This document shows positions 1-13,300 of a stretch of 64,000 nucleotides of DNA, one piece after another. The stretch is from Hyphomicrobiales bacterium. Its GTDB lineage: Bacteria > Pseudomonadota > Alphaproteobacteria > Rhizobiales > Rhizobiaceae. The stretch is from positions 124,001 to 188,000 of the forward strand of contig UCIT01000001.1 in the NCBI GenBank assembly GCA_900472625.1, given 5' to 3'. The position numbers were made by a program, and so were the translations under genes. Below the pieces are notes generated by a model, which did no database searches, was not told the origin of the DNA, and saw only the letters and a program-made list of their open reading frames with translations. Positions within the stretch are counted from its first letter, which is position 1; every line of letters begins with the position of its first letter.

Positions 1-941
1 TCGTAGTTCGGTCCGGCGTAGAAATTGATGCCGGGCAGAAGGTCCAGCAGCGCGGCGTCGACTTCGCGTTCGTTGATCCGCAGCCTGTAGGAAATCTCGC
101 GCATTTCCGGGCGGTTGGTGGCGGCGATGTTGTACATCTCGTCAGAGGTGTAGTTGATCTTCAATTGCGTGTCGCGGCGCTTCGGTACCTCTAGCGTGAA
201 GGGCGTGCCTGGTTTCACGTTCATCAACGCCGACAGCTGGGTCTTGGCGACCATCAGCTCGCCCTCGAGCAATTCGACCTCCCGCTTCACCTCGATCAGT
301 TCCCGCTCGTAGGTCAGCGCTACCAGTGGCGACGTTTCGCCGTTAGAGGACAGGTTTCGCGTATCCTTCAGGGCACGCGCGACACGGCCCTCAAGCGCGC
401 GCATGCGCCCGACCAACCGCTCATAGCTGACGGCGCGCCAATAGGCAGTGCGCACATCCTCGATCACTTTGTTGACCATCCGGCGCTTCATCTCGTCCTG
501 CACCAGCACCTCGTCGGTCGCCTGCTTGGCGCGGACGTAGGAGAGGCCGAAATCGAGAATGTTCCAGGAGGCCGTCAGATCGGCGGTCACGATGCTATCA
601 TCGCGCGTGGAGGGCTCGCTGGAATCGGCCTGACTGCGCCCGGCATAGCCGGCGCTCGATACAATCTTCGGGAGTGCAGAGTAACTGACCAGATCCGCTT
701 CCCGCAATTTCAGTGCTGCCTGCATGACCTCCACCTTGGTGTCGAGGTTGTATTTCAGGGCTCTCGCCATGGCTTCATAGAGATCCACCTTGTCTGAGAT
801 GGGCTCCTGGTTGGCCGTGGCAAGGGCAAGCCTCTGCGCACCGAAATTCGCATGCGCTTCCGGAGCGAGTGGCTTAGGGGTAACGGTACATCCTGTCGCG
901 ATCAAACCAGCGGAAACTGCGACAATAACCGGAAATTTCAT
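1..941 (-). CDS. TolC-family outer-membrane efflux lipoprotein (3' part beyond window)
   Basis: The minus-strand frame is open from the ATG at 941 to the window edge, giving about 313 residues. The N-terminus is a short hydrophobic leader ending in a lipobox-like A-T-G-C (Cys about residue 18), so it is probably a lipoprotein. It continues as an alanine/leucine-rich, strongly helical protein with stretches such as YEAMARALKYN and ADLTASWNILDFG, typical of the TolC/outer-membrane-factor family. A GAGGAAG ribosome site sits just upstream. It is divergent from the giant repeat protein, with 428 bases between them. OMFs of this kind form the outer-membrane channel of type I secretion or RND systems, so I infer that it serves export of the neighbour. 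The inner-membrane partners are not in the window and would have to lie further left. It could instead be a drug-efflux component. Confidence 0.8.
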   Translation of the reverse strand, partial: MKFPVIVAVSAGLIATGCTVTPKPLAPEAHANFGAQRLALATANQEPISDKVDLYEAMARALKYNLDTKVEVMQAALKLREADLVSYSALPKIVSSAGYAGRSQADSSEPSTRDDSIVTADLTASWNILDFGLSYVRAKQATDEVLVQDEMKRRMVNKVIEDVRTAYWRAVSYERLVGRMRALEGRVARALKDTRNLSSNGETSPLVALTYERELIEVKREVELLEGELMVAKTQLSALMNVKPGTPFTLEVPKRRDTQLKINYTSDEMYNIAATNRPEMREISYRLRINEREVDAALLDLLPGINFYAGPNY

Positions 942-1369
942 CGAAACTCTTCCTCAAACCTGTTCCGCTTGCGACTGAGTCTGAGGTAGCCGGTATGCGC
1001 GGATATGCAATCATGGAGCACGCATTCTTCGGATCTGGCGGCCCCGCAGGGCTCGAAACTGCCGTCGAATTAGCTTCAGTCTTTGCTAACATGGTTAATC
1101 GAGACTTAACAAAATACAATTTTTCAGCGCATTCTTTATTGCCGCCAGCCAATCGATGGTTCAGGAAGGTACACGGGTCGATTCCTGTCATGGTTGATTT
1201 AGGAATACCTAAATGGATCGTTGGAATATTAGTAGGTTGTTAATGACATGCTCACTAGGGTTGAGATTGCCGGTCTAGGGAGCCGGTGGTGACGTAGACG
1301 GAGACAAGACATTGCCGGGCTAATACGGGCACCCGGTCAACAGAAACACGTTGTCGTGGAGGAAACCCC
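942..1369. promoter_or_regulatory. Divergent intergenic region between the OMF lipoprotein and the giant gene
   Basis: This 428-base gap is visibly more AT-rich than the flanking genes and must hold the promoters for both divergent genes. A small inverted repeat, GTTAA-7 nt-TTAAC (1094-1110), is a possible operator half-site pair. TGGAGGA at 1358-1364 is the ribosome site of the giant gene. An 82-codon frame at 995-1243 has no ribosome site and no recognisable product, so I do not call it a gene. Confidence 0.5.
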
Positions 1370-4300
1370 ATGAACGGACGGTACGTGCGCCCCGACCCCG
1401 ATCGCAGTGCAAAACTGCCGGGAAGGAATGCCAAGCCGAAATACGGCGCCATGCTCATGGAACTGGAGCAGCGCATCGCCTTCGACGCTGCCGGTGCGGC
1501 GACAGTCGAGAAGTCTCAGGAGAAGGCGCATCAGGATCAGGCCGACCATGGCGATGCCGATACCACGGCGCATGACGGCGCGAGCGATGGACACGAAGCG
1601 CTGGTTTCGGCGCTGGTCGATCACCAGGCAGCATCCGCAGTGCCGGATACATCTGCTGTCGCTCAGCCGCGCCAGGTGGTCGTGGTCGATTCGTCCGTTC
1701 CCGACTACCAATCGCTCGTCAAGGATCTCGGCGAGAACTTCAAAGTCCTCGTAGTCGGTCCATATGAAAACGGCGTCCATGAACTGGCCGAGACCTTGGC
1801 CTCGATGCACGATGTCGAGGCGATCCATATCATATCGCATGGTAAGGACGGTTTCCTGCAGCTCGGCACGTCGTCTCTGACGACGAACACGATGGCGACG
1901 GACTATGCCGCCGACCTGACGTCGATGCGGGCATCGCTGACGGCTGATGCAGACATTCTGGTTTATGGCTGCAATTTCGCCGAAGGCGAGGCCGGCGCAA
2001 GCGCGGTCAAAATGCTCGGCTATCTCACGGGCGCCGATATCGCTGCATCCACCGATGCCACAGGCAGTGCCGCGATTGGCGGAAACTGGGACCTTGAATA
2101 TCATGACGGCGACATCGCTTCGGATCTGGTCGGCACCGAGCGCAGCCACGCGGACTTCGCCGAGACCCTGAACATCGCCAGCTCCAACGGCAATGGCGCG
2201 TTGCTGGTGTCCGCCAATAGGTCGATCTACAGCGTCGATGTGCTGACGGGCAAGGCGACGATGATCACGACCGCGCCAGGCAGCGTTGGCGGTATCAATC
2301 TGTCGGGCACGATCAATTCGCTGGCGGTCGATCAAACAAATGGGCTGATTTATTATGCTGACAGTAATGCTGTGTCGGGAAACAAGGCACTATTTGCCTA
2401 CGATTATATCAATAACACCCACATCCTGATTGACTCGGATCTGACCACGGGTGCCACGACCAATATCGTGACCGGCGATTCCGGCGTCGGTGGCGGCGCT
2501 GCCACCTTCTACAACGGTGCGCTTTACCTCGGTGTAGAAAATCTCACGGGAACGAGCAACGACCAGATCTATCGCATCACCTTCAGCAGCAACGGTCGCA
2601 CAATGACCGGGGCCACGACATTCGGCTCGGTGATCACGGCTTCCAACGACTGGGGTGACTTTGCGATCGACGCCACTAACGGAACGTTGCTCAGCATCAC
2701 CACGACAGGCATCACCCGCTATAACCTGACGACGGGCGCGATCATCGACAGTTTCGCCAATGCCAGTGGCGGAACTGATGGCCAGGGTGGTGGCGATATC
2801 AACGGCAACACCTATCTCGTGGGTGGAGATATCCGCCAGATCAATCCGGTGACCGGTGCTGCCATTGGATCGGCCATAACGATCACCACCAACGGATCGA
2901 CGGCGCTCACCAACATCTCGGACGCCGCGCGGTGGACGCCGCCCACGGGCACGATCGGCGACAAGATTTTCAACGATATCGACAAAAGCGGTACCTTCAA
3001 CGCGGGCGATGTCGGCATCGGCAACGTTACGGTGCAGTTGATCGACGACGTCAATGGCGACGGCATGGGCAATGCCGGAGAGCGCGTTCTCGCCACCGAC
3101 ACCACTGATGCCAACGGCAATTACCTCTTCACCGGTGTGCTTCCTGGCCAGTATGTCATCCGGGTTACCGACGCCAATGGCGTGCTTGGCTCGGCGCCCT
3201 CCACCACTGCAGGCGCAACACAATCGCTGGCGCTTGCCACGATCGGCGCATCCAATCTGGCGGCCGACTTCGGCTATGTGGCACAGGCACCTATCGTCGA
3301 TCTGAATTCAGGCACGACGCCGACGCAGATCATCACCAATGGCGCCACCCCTGGCACCACGGGATGGACGGCGGCCGGCGGCGCCGGCGCAACGGGCAAT
3401 GGCGGCTATGCCTGGACATTGAACGGCGGAACCGGGACACTTACTCAGGCCAACGTGTCAGGCTGGACCGATGGCCTCGCGCCATCAGGTGCGGCGCAGC
3501 TGACCTTCGATCTCGGCTGGAGCAACGATCTCCTGCTCGGCCTCTCCAACGACAACACGACGCCGGCAACGCTCGACGTCACGATCGGTGGCGTCCTTTA
3601 TGCGCGCGTGACCACCGGCACCACCAATGGTACGCCGAACACGGCGACTATCACCTATTTCAACGGTGCATCGGGCTCGCCGTCCACGGTCGCTGCATCC
3701 ACGGCCGGCACCAGCGCCTGGGGCCGCACTGCCGTCACCATCAACCTGCCATCGACGGTGGTTGCAACGGGAGATCTGGTCTTCAGCTATTCCGCCGTCG
3801 GCGGCCTGCTGACGCCGAGCACCGACGACATCTTCATCGACAATGTCAGCGCCTTCAGGAATGTCGATAGCGTCGCCGGCGTCAACTACGCGACGAGCTA
3901 TACTGAAAACGGTGCCGGTGTGTCGATCGCCAGCGCCGCCACGGATGTGCGCGATCTCGACAGCACCACCATGCGCTCGGCGAGTATCGTTCTCACCAAC
4001 GCCCAGGCCGGCGATCTCCTGACCATAGGGAGCTTGCCATCCGGCATCAGCGGATCGGTCGATACATCAGTTGCGGGGCAGGTCACCGTGACGCTGACGG
4101 GCACGGCGAGCAAGGCCAACTATGCCGCGGCGATCCGAGCCATCACCTTCTCCAACAGCGGCGATAACCCAGGCACGACAGCCCGTCTCGTCAATGTCAC
4201 GGTCAATGATGGTGGCCTCAGCTCGGCCGTCGCCACGACGACCATCTCGGTCGTCGCTGTCAACGATGCTCCGGTCAATAGCCTTCCGGTCGCTGGCTGG

Positions 4301-7300
4301 AGCACCAACGAAGACACCAGCCTGACGCTCACCGGCCTGTCCGTCGCCGATCCCGATGCGGGAACCGGCACGATGACCGTGGCCTTGTCGGTCGGCTCGG
4401 GAACGCTGACGGCAGCGTCCGGCGGCGGCGTCACTATTGCCGGCACAGGCACCGCGCAGCTCACGCTGACCGGCACGCTTGCCGGCATCAACGCCTATCT
4501 TGCCTCGGCCGCCGCTCCTGTTTATGTGCCTGTCGCCGATGCTAACGGCGCGGTGACGTTGACCATGGTCTCCAACGACGGCGGCAACAGCGGCACCGGT
4601 GGCGCGATGACCGACACGGACACGCGCACGATCACCGTCGTGCCTGTCAACGACGCGCCCGTTCTCGATCTCGATTCGTCTGCCGCCGGGACCGGCTTTG
4701 CCAGCACCTACACCGAAAACGGAGCGGGCGCCTCGATCGCCGCGAACGTGGCCAGCGTTGTCGATGTCGACAACGCCAACATGGCATCGGCTGCGATCGT
4801 CATTACCAATGGCCAGGTGGGTGACATTCTGTCCGTCACCGGCTCTCTGCCGGCAGGGATTACCGCGTCGTACAATGCCGCAACCTTCACCCTGACACTG
4901 ACAGGCTCAGCCACCAAAACCGCATACCAGACCGCTCTCGGCCAAGTGCTCTACACCTCGAACTCAGACAATCCGACGCTGAACGGCGCCGCCGCATCGC
5001 GCAGCATAAGCGTTAGCGTCAGCGATGGCAGCGCGAATTCCAACAGCGCCCTTGCCAGCGTTGCGATCACCGCCCTCAACGATGCGCCGGTCAACACGCT
5101 TCCGGCTGCCGGCTGGACAACGAACGAGGACACGAGCGTTATCTTGTCCGGTCTGTCTGTCGCCGATCCGGACGCCGGAACGGGCACGATGACGGTGACG
5201 CTGCAGGTTTCGACCGGCACGTTGACGGCCGCTTCCGGCGGCAATGTTGCGGTGTCCGGGAGCGGCAGTGGCACGCTCATCATGACGGGTACGCTGGCCA
5301 GCATCAACGCCTACCTCGCCTCTGCAGCTGCGCCCATCTGCCAACCACTGGCCGATGCCAATGGCAACGTCACGCTGACGATGACGACGAGCGACGGCGG
5401 CAATTTCGGCACTGGCGGAACGCTTGTCGATATGGACACGGCGATCATCTCGATCACGGCGGTCAACGATGCTCCCGTGCTCGATCTCGATGCTTCCGGT
5501 GCCGGGACCGGCTATTCTACGACCTATACCGAGAACGGAACGGGCGTCGCTATCGCCGACACCGATCGGGTCATCACCGATGTCGACAATACCAACATGG
5601 CGTCGCTGACCGCGGTGATCACAAACGGGCAGGCCGGCGACCTTTTATCGGTGGCCGGCGCGCTGCCCTCAGGAATCACCGCAAGCTACAACGCCGCTAC
5701 CTTCACGATGACGCTGACAGGTTCCGCCACCAAGGCGAATTACGAGATCGCCCTGCAGCAGATACGTTTCCTTTCGACATCTGAGAACCCGTCGACTACG
5801 CCGCGCAGCATCAATGTCTCCGTCAATGACGGCGCGACAAACTCGAACGTGGCGGTTGCGACCGTTGCAGTGATCGCGGTCAACGACGCGCCGGTCAATA
5901 CGGTGCCGGGAGCCGTGACGCTTGACGAAGATGTGCAGACGGCAATCTCCGGCATCTCGATCAACGATGTGGACAGCGGTTCGGTCACGGTTACGCTGTC
6001 GGTCGCCAACGGCACGCTGTCGCCCTCGGTGACAGCAGGGACCATAACCGGCAACGGCACCGCTACGGTGACGATCTCGGGAACGCTGGCGCAGGTCAAC
6101 AGCGTGCTGGCGTCGCTGCGCTACACGGGACGCGCCGATTTCAACGGCGCGGATACGCTCACCGTCTCGACCTCCGACGGATCGCTGACCGACACCGATA
6201 CAGTAGCGATCACGGTCAATCCAGTGGCCGACATCACGCCGGACACGATCGCTGCAACCGAAGACACGGCGATCACCTTCAACGTCATCACCGGCACCAA
6301 TGGCGCGACGCCCGACAATTTCGAAAATGCCGGTCGCGTCGTCACATCCGTGACGCAGCCGCCGAACGGCCAAGGCAGCGTCAGCTTCGCCGCCGACGGC
6401 ACGCTTGTCTACACGCCGTCGGCCAATTTCAACGGGCAGACGACCTTCACCTACACGGTCACGTCGGGCGGCGTGACGGAAACCGCGACGGTCACGGTCA
6501 ACGTTTCCGCCGTCAACGACGCGCCCGTCAACAGCCTGCCGGCATCGGGCTGGAACACCATCGAGGACACCGCGATCGCGCTCTCGGGCCTGTCGGTCGC
6601 AGACGTCGACGCTGGCAGCGGCACGATGACCGTCACGCTCGGCGTCGCCAGCGGCTCGATCACGGCAATCTCAGGGGCGGGTGTCACCGTGTCCGGTTCC
6701 GGTTCGGCCGCGCTGACGCTTTCCGGCACGCTTTCGGCGATCAATTCATACCTCGCTTCGGCAGCGGTACCGCTCTTCAATCCGGCTGCCAACGCCAATG
6801 GCACCGTCACCCTGACGATGACCACCAACGATGGCGGCAACACCGGATCGGGCGGGGCACTAACCGATCTCGATACCCGCACGATCACCATCGATCCGGT
6901 CAACGATGCGCCTGTCAACACGCTGCCTCAGGGCGGCTGGGCCGTCGATGAGGACACGACGCTGGCGTTGACCGGCCTCGCAATCTCCGATGTTGATGCC
7001 GGCAGTGGTACGATCACCGTCGTGCTCGGGGTCAGTTCCGGTCAGTTGGCTGCCACGTCAGGTACCGGCGTCACGATCAGCGGATCTGGCACGTCGTCGA
7101 TGACGCTGTCCGGCAGCCTTGCCAGCATCAACGCCTATCTCGCCAGCACTGCGCGTCCCGTGTTCACGCCAGCAATAGATTTCAACGGCGCCGTGACGCT
7201 GACGATGACGACCAATGACGGCGGCAACAGCGGCTCCGGGGGCGCGCTGACCGATATCGATACCGCGACGATCACGGTCAACCCGGTCAATGACGCGCCG

Positions 7301-10300
7301 GTGCTCGATCTCGATTCTTCCGCCGCCGGGACGGGCTATGCCACCAGCTACACGGAAAACGGCGCCGGCGTGGCGATCGTCAATGCCGGCGTGCTGGTCA
7401 GCGATATCGACAGCGCCAACATGGCATCGGCCACCATCGTAATCGCAAACGGCCAAGTGGGCGACGCACTTTCGGTCGCAGGCGCGCTGCCATCCGGCAT
7501 CACCGCGAGCTACAACGCGTCAACCTTCACGCTGACGCTGAGCGGATCGGCCAGCAAGGCCGCCTATCAGACAGCACTGGGCCAGATCCGCTACGCCTCC
7601 AGCTCGGACGATCCGGGGTCGGTTGCCCGCTCGATCAATGTCACGGTGTCCGATGGCGCGGCGACATCCAACACGGCGGTCGCTACGGTTGCCGTCATTC
7701 CGGTCAACGACGCGCCGGTGAACACCTTGCCGGCCGGCAGCTGGGCCGTGAGCGAGGATGGCACGGTCTCGCTTAACGGTCTTTCGGTCGCCGATCCCGA
7801 TATCGGCTCTGGTACGACGACGGTAACGCTCTCGGTCGGCTCAGGCACGCTGACGGCGGCCACCGCCTCCGGCGTGACCGTTACCGGATCGGGAAGCGCC
7901 ACCATTACGCTGTCCGGAACGCTATCGAGTATTAACGCCTACCTGTCCTCTGCGGCGCGGCCGAGCTTCACCCCGGTGGCTGACTTCAACGGCTCCATCA
8001 CGCTGACGATGACCAGCAGCGACGGGCAACTGACCGATACAGATACGCAGACGATCTCGGTCACGCCTGTCGCCGACATTGCCAACGACACGGCCACGAC
8101 GAACGAGGACAGCTCCGTCGACATCGTGGTCGATGCCAATGACAGTTTTGAAAATCCTGGCCATGCGATTACCGCGATCAACGGTTCGGCGATCGTCGCG
8201 AACGGCGTCGTCGGCGTCGTCGGTGGTACGGTGCGGCTGAATGCCAACGGCACGCTCACTTTCACCCCGAATACCAACATCAACGGCAGCACCAGCTTCA
8301 CCTATACCGTGACATCCGGCGGGGTGACGGAGACGGCAACCGTCAGCGTCACGATCGCCGCGGTCAGCGATGCGCCCGTCAACACGGTTCCGGGCGCGCA
8401 GACCATCGCCGAGGATACGCCACTTGCCGTTCCCGGGGTTTCCGTCACCGACGTCGACGGCGACCTGCTGACGACGACGGTCACCGTCACCAACGGCATC
8501 GCCAACGTCACGACCGGAACCGGCGCCACGATCACCAGCAACGGCACAGCCACAGTCCGGATCGCTGGCACTGCGGCGCAGATCAACGCTGCACTCGCCG
8601 GCCTCATTTACACGCCGACAGCCGACTACAATGGCGCTGCGCAGATCACCGTCCAGACCACCGACGGAATTTTGACTGACACCGATACAGTGGCGATCAC
8701 GGTAACGCCGGTGGCCGATATCGTCGCGGACAGCCTGACGACAAACGAAGATACATCAATCACCTTCAATGCGATCACCGGCACCAACGGCGCATCGGCG
8801 GATAATTTCGAGAATCCGGGCAGGATCGTGACATCGGTCACCCAGCCGCCGGCCGGTCAGGGAACGGTAACCTTCGCTGCCGACGGGACCATCACCTATA
8901 CGCCCGCCGCCAATTTTAATGGCACGACCAGCTTTACCTACACAGTGACGTCAGGCGGCGTCACCGAGACTGCGGCGGTGACCGTCATCGTGGCCGCTGT
9001 CAACGATGCGCCCGTCAATACCGTTCCGCCAGCGCAGACGACGGCGGAAGACACCTCGATCGTTTTCTCGCCTTCGGGCGGCAATGCCATCGTCGTGTCC
9101 GATGTCGACAACGGCTCGCTGACCGTTACCATTGCCGTGACCAATGGCTCCTTTTCGCTGTCTGGCACAGCGGGCCTGTCGTTCACATCAGGTGACGGTA
9201 CGGCCGACCAGACGATGACGTTCTCAGGCACGACGACTGCCATCAACGCCGCGCTGGCGGGCGCCAGCTATGCGCCGGTCGCCGATTACAACGGCCCGGC
9301 ACAGATTTCGGTGCAGACATCGGATGGCACGCTCGCCTCGAACAGCGCGATCGCCGTCACCATTACTCCTGTGGCCGACATCGCCAATGATTTCGTGTCG
9401 ACCGATGAAGACGTGCCGGCGGTCATCTCGGTTCTTGCCAATGACAGCTTCGAAAATCCCGGTCGGCTGATCACATCGGTCAATGGGACTGCGATCACTG
9501 CAGGCGGCGGCGCCGTGGCCGTCGCCAACGGTACGGTGCGGCTCAACGCCTCTAGCCAGTTGGTCTTCACCCCAACGCTCGATTACAACGGCGTTGCCAC
9601 CTTCAGTTACACCGTCACGTCAGGCGGCACGACCGAAACCGCGCAGGTGTCCGTCGCGGTAGCGTCGGTCAACACCCCACCGGTGAATACCCTGCCGCCG
9701 TCCTTCACCGCGATCGAGGATAGCGCGCTCAGCCTTGCCGGCCTGCAGATCAGTGATCAGGACGCAGGTTCAGGCACGATGACGGTGACGCTCTCGGTCA
9801 ATTCCGGCGCGCTGTCCGCCATCGGATCCGGCGGCGTTGCGGTTTCCGGCTCGGGATCGCAGGTCCTGACGCTGTCCGGCACTCTCACCGATATCAACGC
9901 GTATCTTGCAGCCGCATCGCGGCCGAGCTTCACACCTGCCGCCAACTCGACAGCCAGCGTCACGCTGACGATGTCCACCAACGACAACGGCAATACCGGT
10001 GGCATGGCGCTGGTCGATATCGACACGGTGACGATCGCGATCACGTCGGTCAACGATGCGCCTGCCGGCGCCGACAACACGGTGACGATCAACGAGGATG
10101 GCGTCTACACCTTCTCGGCCGCCAGCTTCGGATTCACCGATCCAAATGACAGCCCGGCCAACAGCTTCGCTTCGGTGGTCATCACCACGCTGCCGACGAA
10201 TGGTGTCTTGTCGCTCGGCGGTACCGCTGTCACGGCGGGACAGGTGATCTCGGCCAACAACGTCGCCAATCTGACATTCACACCGACCGCGAATGCCAAT

Positions 10301-13300
10301 GGCATCGGCCTCGCTTCCTTCACCTTCCAGGTCCGCGACAATGGCGGCACGGCCAATGGTGGCCAGGATACGGATCAGAGCCCCAACAGCTTCACCTTCA
10401 ACGTCACCGCCGTGAACGATGCACCGGTCAATACCTTGCCATCGAGCTTCGGTACGAACGAAGACACGGCGCTGTCGCTGGCCGGTCTGCAGGTCGCAGA
10501 TGTCGATGCCGGCAGCGGTGCCGTCACGGTCACACTCGGTGTCAATTCGGGGACGCTTTCGGCGGTCAACGCATCCGGTGTCACGGTCAGCGGCTCCGGT
10601 TCCGGCACGCTGGTGCTGACGGGAAGCGTCGCCAACCTCAACACCTTCCTCGCCGCATCCGGATCCCGGCCGACGTTCAATCCGGTTGCCAATGCCAACG
10701 GTCCCGTGACCCTCACCATGGTCATCAACGACAATGGGAACACTGGCATCGGCGGCGCTCTGTCGGATACCGATACCGCGACCATCACCGTTGCCGCTGT
10801 CAACGATGCACCCGTTGGCACTGATGTCGCGATCTCGACCAATGAAGACAGCGTGTTCTCGGGAACCCTGCCTGTCGCGACCGACGTGGATGGCGACAGC
10901 CTCACCTATGGCGCCGGTGCAATCGCGCCATCGCACGGCACGGTCGTCGTCAATGCCAACGGCACATATACCTACACGCCTGCCGCCAATTTCAACGGCC
11001 AGGACAGCTTCACCTATAGCGTCACCGACGGTAGCGTGACCGTGCAATATCTGGTCAGCGTGACCGTGAACTCGGTCAACGACGCCCCGGTCGGTGTCAA
11101 CGATACCGCGCAGACCGATGCCGGGGCGACGACAAGCCTGAACGTGCTTTCCAACGATACCGATGTGGATGGTGACACCCTTCAGGTCTCGGCGATCAAT
11201 GGCGCGGTCGGCAATGTCGGGCTGGCCGTCGCCGGCTCGAATGGCGGGACGTTCACCATCGGTGCCAATGGGGCGGCGGTTTTCAACCCCGGCTCGGCCT
11301 TCGTTGGTCTCGCAGCCGGCCAGCAGCGTGCCTCGAGCATCACGTATCAACTATCCGACGGCCACGGTGGCTTCTCGACCGCGACGGTCACCGTCACTGT
11401 AACTGGTGTCAACGACGCGCCCATCTCGACGCCGATTGCCAACCAGACCGCCAGCGATGCGCAAACCGTGTCGCTTGGCGTTGCCGGCAATTTCAGCGAT
11501 CCGGATAGCGGCGATGTGCTGACCTTTTCAGCAACTGGCCTGCCGCCGGGATTGACGATCAATACAGCCACCGGCGTCATCAGTGGCACCGTCAACCGTA
11601 GCGCCAGCGTCAACGGCCCTTATGCAGTGACCGTGACGGCGACCGATATCGGTGGTGCAACGTCAAGCCGCAGTTTCACCTGGGCGGTGCTCAACCCTGC
11701 GCCGGTCGCTGCTGCCGATAGTCTGGCGACCACGGAGAACGCGTCGCTATCCGGCTCGGTGTTCGCCAACAACGGCAATGGCGTCGATGCTGATCCCGAC
11801 GGCGACCCGATCTCTGTCTCGGCCGTCGGCGGCAACCCGGCCGGGGTAGGGCAGCCGGTGTTGGGCTCCAATGGCGGCACGTTCACCATCAACGCCGACG
11901 GCACCTACGGCTTCAACCCCGGCACAGCCTTCGACGATCTCGCTGCGGGCGTGACGCGTGTGACTGAAATCACCTATACCATCACGGACGGGCAGGGCGG
12001 GTTCTCGACCGCAACGGTCACCGTCACCGTGACCGGGCAGAATGACGTGCCGGTGGCTGTCGGCGACAGCTTCACCACCAATGAGGATGCGCCGGTCACC
12101 TTCGACGTTCGTCTGAACGACAGCGATGTCGATGGTGGATCCCTTGTGGTCACCCAGATCAATGGCAGCGCAATAGCGTCGGGCGGCTCGGTGGCTGTGA
12201 CCGGTGGCGTGGTCACACTCAACGCTGACGGGCGGCTGACCTTCGCGCCGACCGCTGACTACAATGGCAGCCCGTCCTTCACCTATACGCTATCCGATGG
12301 TCAGGGCGGCACAGCGACGGCGACGGTCAGCGGCACCGTCAATCCGGTTCAGGATCCGCCGGTGGCTGTCGACGACAGTTTTTCGACCAATGAAGACGTG
12401 TCTGTGACCTTTGACGTTCGCGGCAACGACAGCGATCCCGATGGCGATGCGATTGCTGTAACGCAGATCAATGGTTCTGGTATTAGCGTGGGTGGGTCAA
12501 TTGCAGTTGCGGGAGGCAGCGTCCGGCTCAATGCCGACGGCAGGCTGACCTTCACGCCCACGGCTAACTACAACGGCACGCCCTCGTTCACATACACCAT
12601 CTCCGATGGCCATGGCGGCACGGCGACGGCCACGGTCAACGGCACGGTCATCGCCGTCCAAGATGCTCCCGTCAGCCAGGACGACAGCGTCACCACGCCG
12701 GAAGATCAACCGGTTGTCATCGCCGTCCTCGGCAACGACAGCGACCCCGACGGCGACAGCCTGACGATCACCCGGATCAACGGGTCTGGCATTTCGGTGG
12801 GCAGCCCCGTTGCCATCACCGGCGGGGTCGTGGGGCTGAACGCCGATGGCACGCTGACCTTCACGCCGGCCGCAAATTACAATGGCAGCCCGACCTTCAC
12901 CTACACCATATCCGACGGCCATGGCGGCACGGCAACCGCGACAGTCAATGGCACGGTGACGCCCGTCAACGATACGCCTGCCGCGGCAAGCGACAGTTTC
13001 TCGACGCTCGAGGACACGCCTGTCACCTTCGACGTGGTCGGCAACGACAGCGACGTCGATGGCGATGCGCTCGTGGTCACGGCGATCAACGGCGCAAACA
13101 TCACGGCCGGTGGGTCGGTCGCCATATCAGGCGGCACGGTGCGCCTGAATGTCGATGGCACGCTGACCTTCACACCCGGTGCAAACTACAATGGCAGCCC
13201 GTCCTTCACCTATACCGTTTCAGACGGCCACGGCGGCACTGCGACCGCAACGGTGGCCGGTATGGTCACGGCGGTCAATGACTTGCCCGTTGCCGCAAAT

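Noticed and set aside
995..1243. 82-codon frame in the divergent region before the giant gene
   Set aside because: No ribosome site, no recognisable product, and it overlaps a comparable frame on the other strand.
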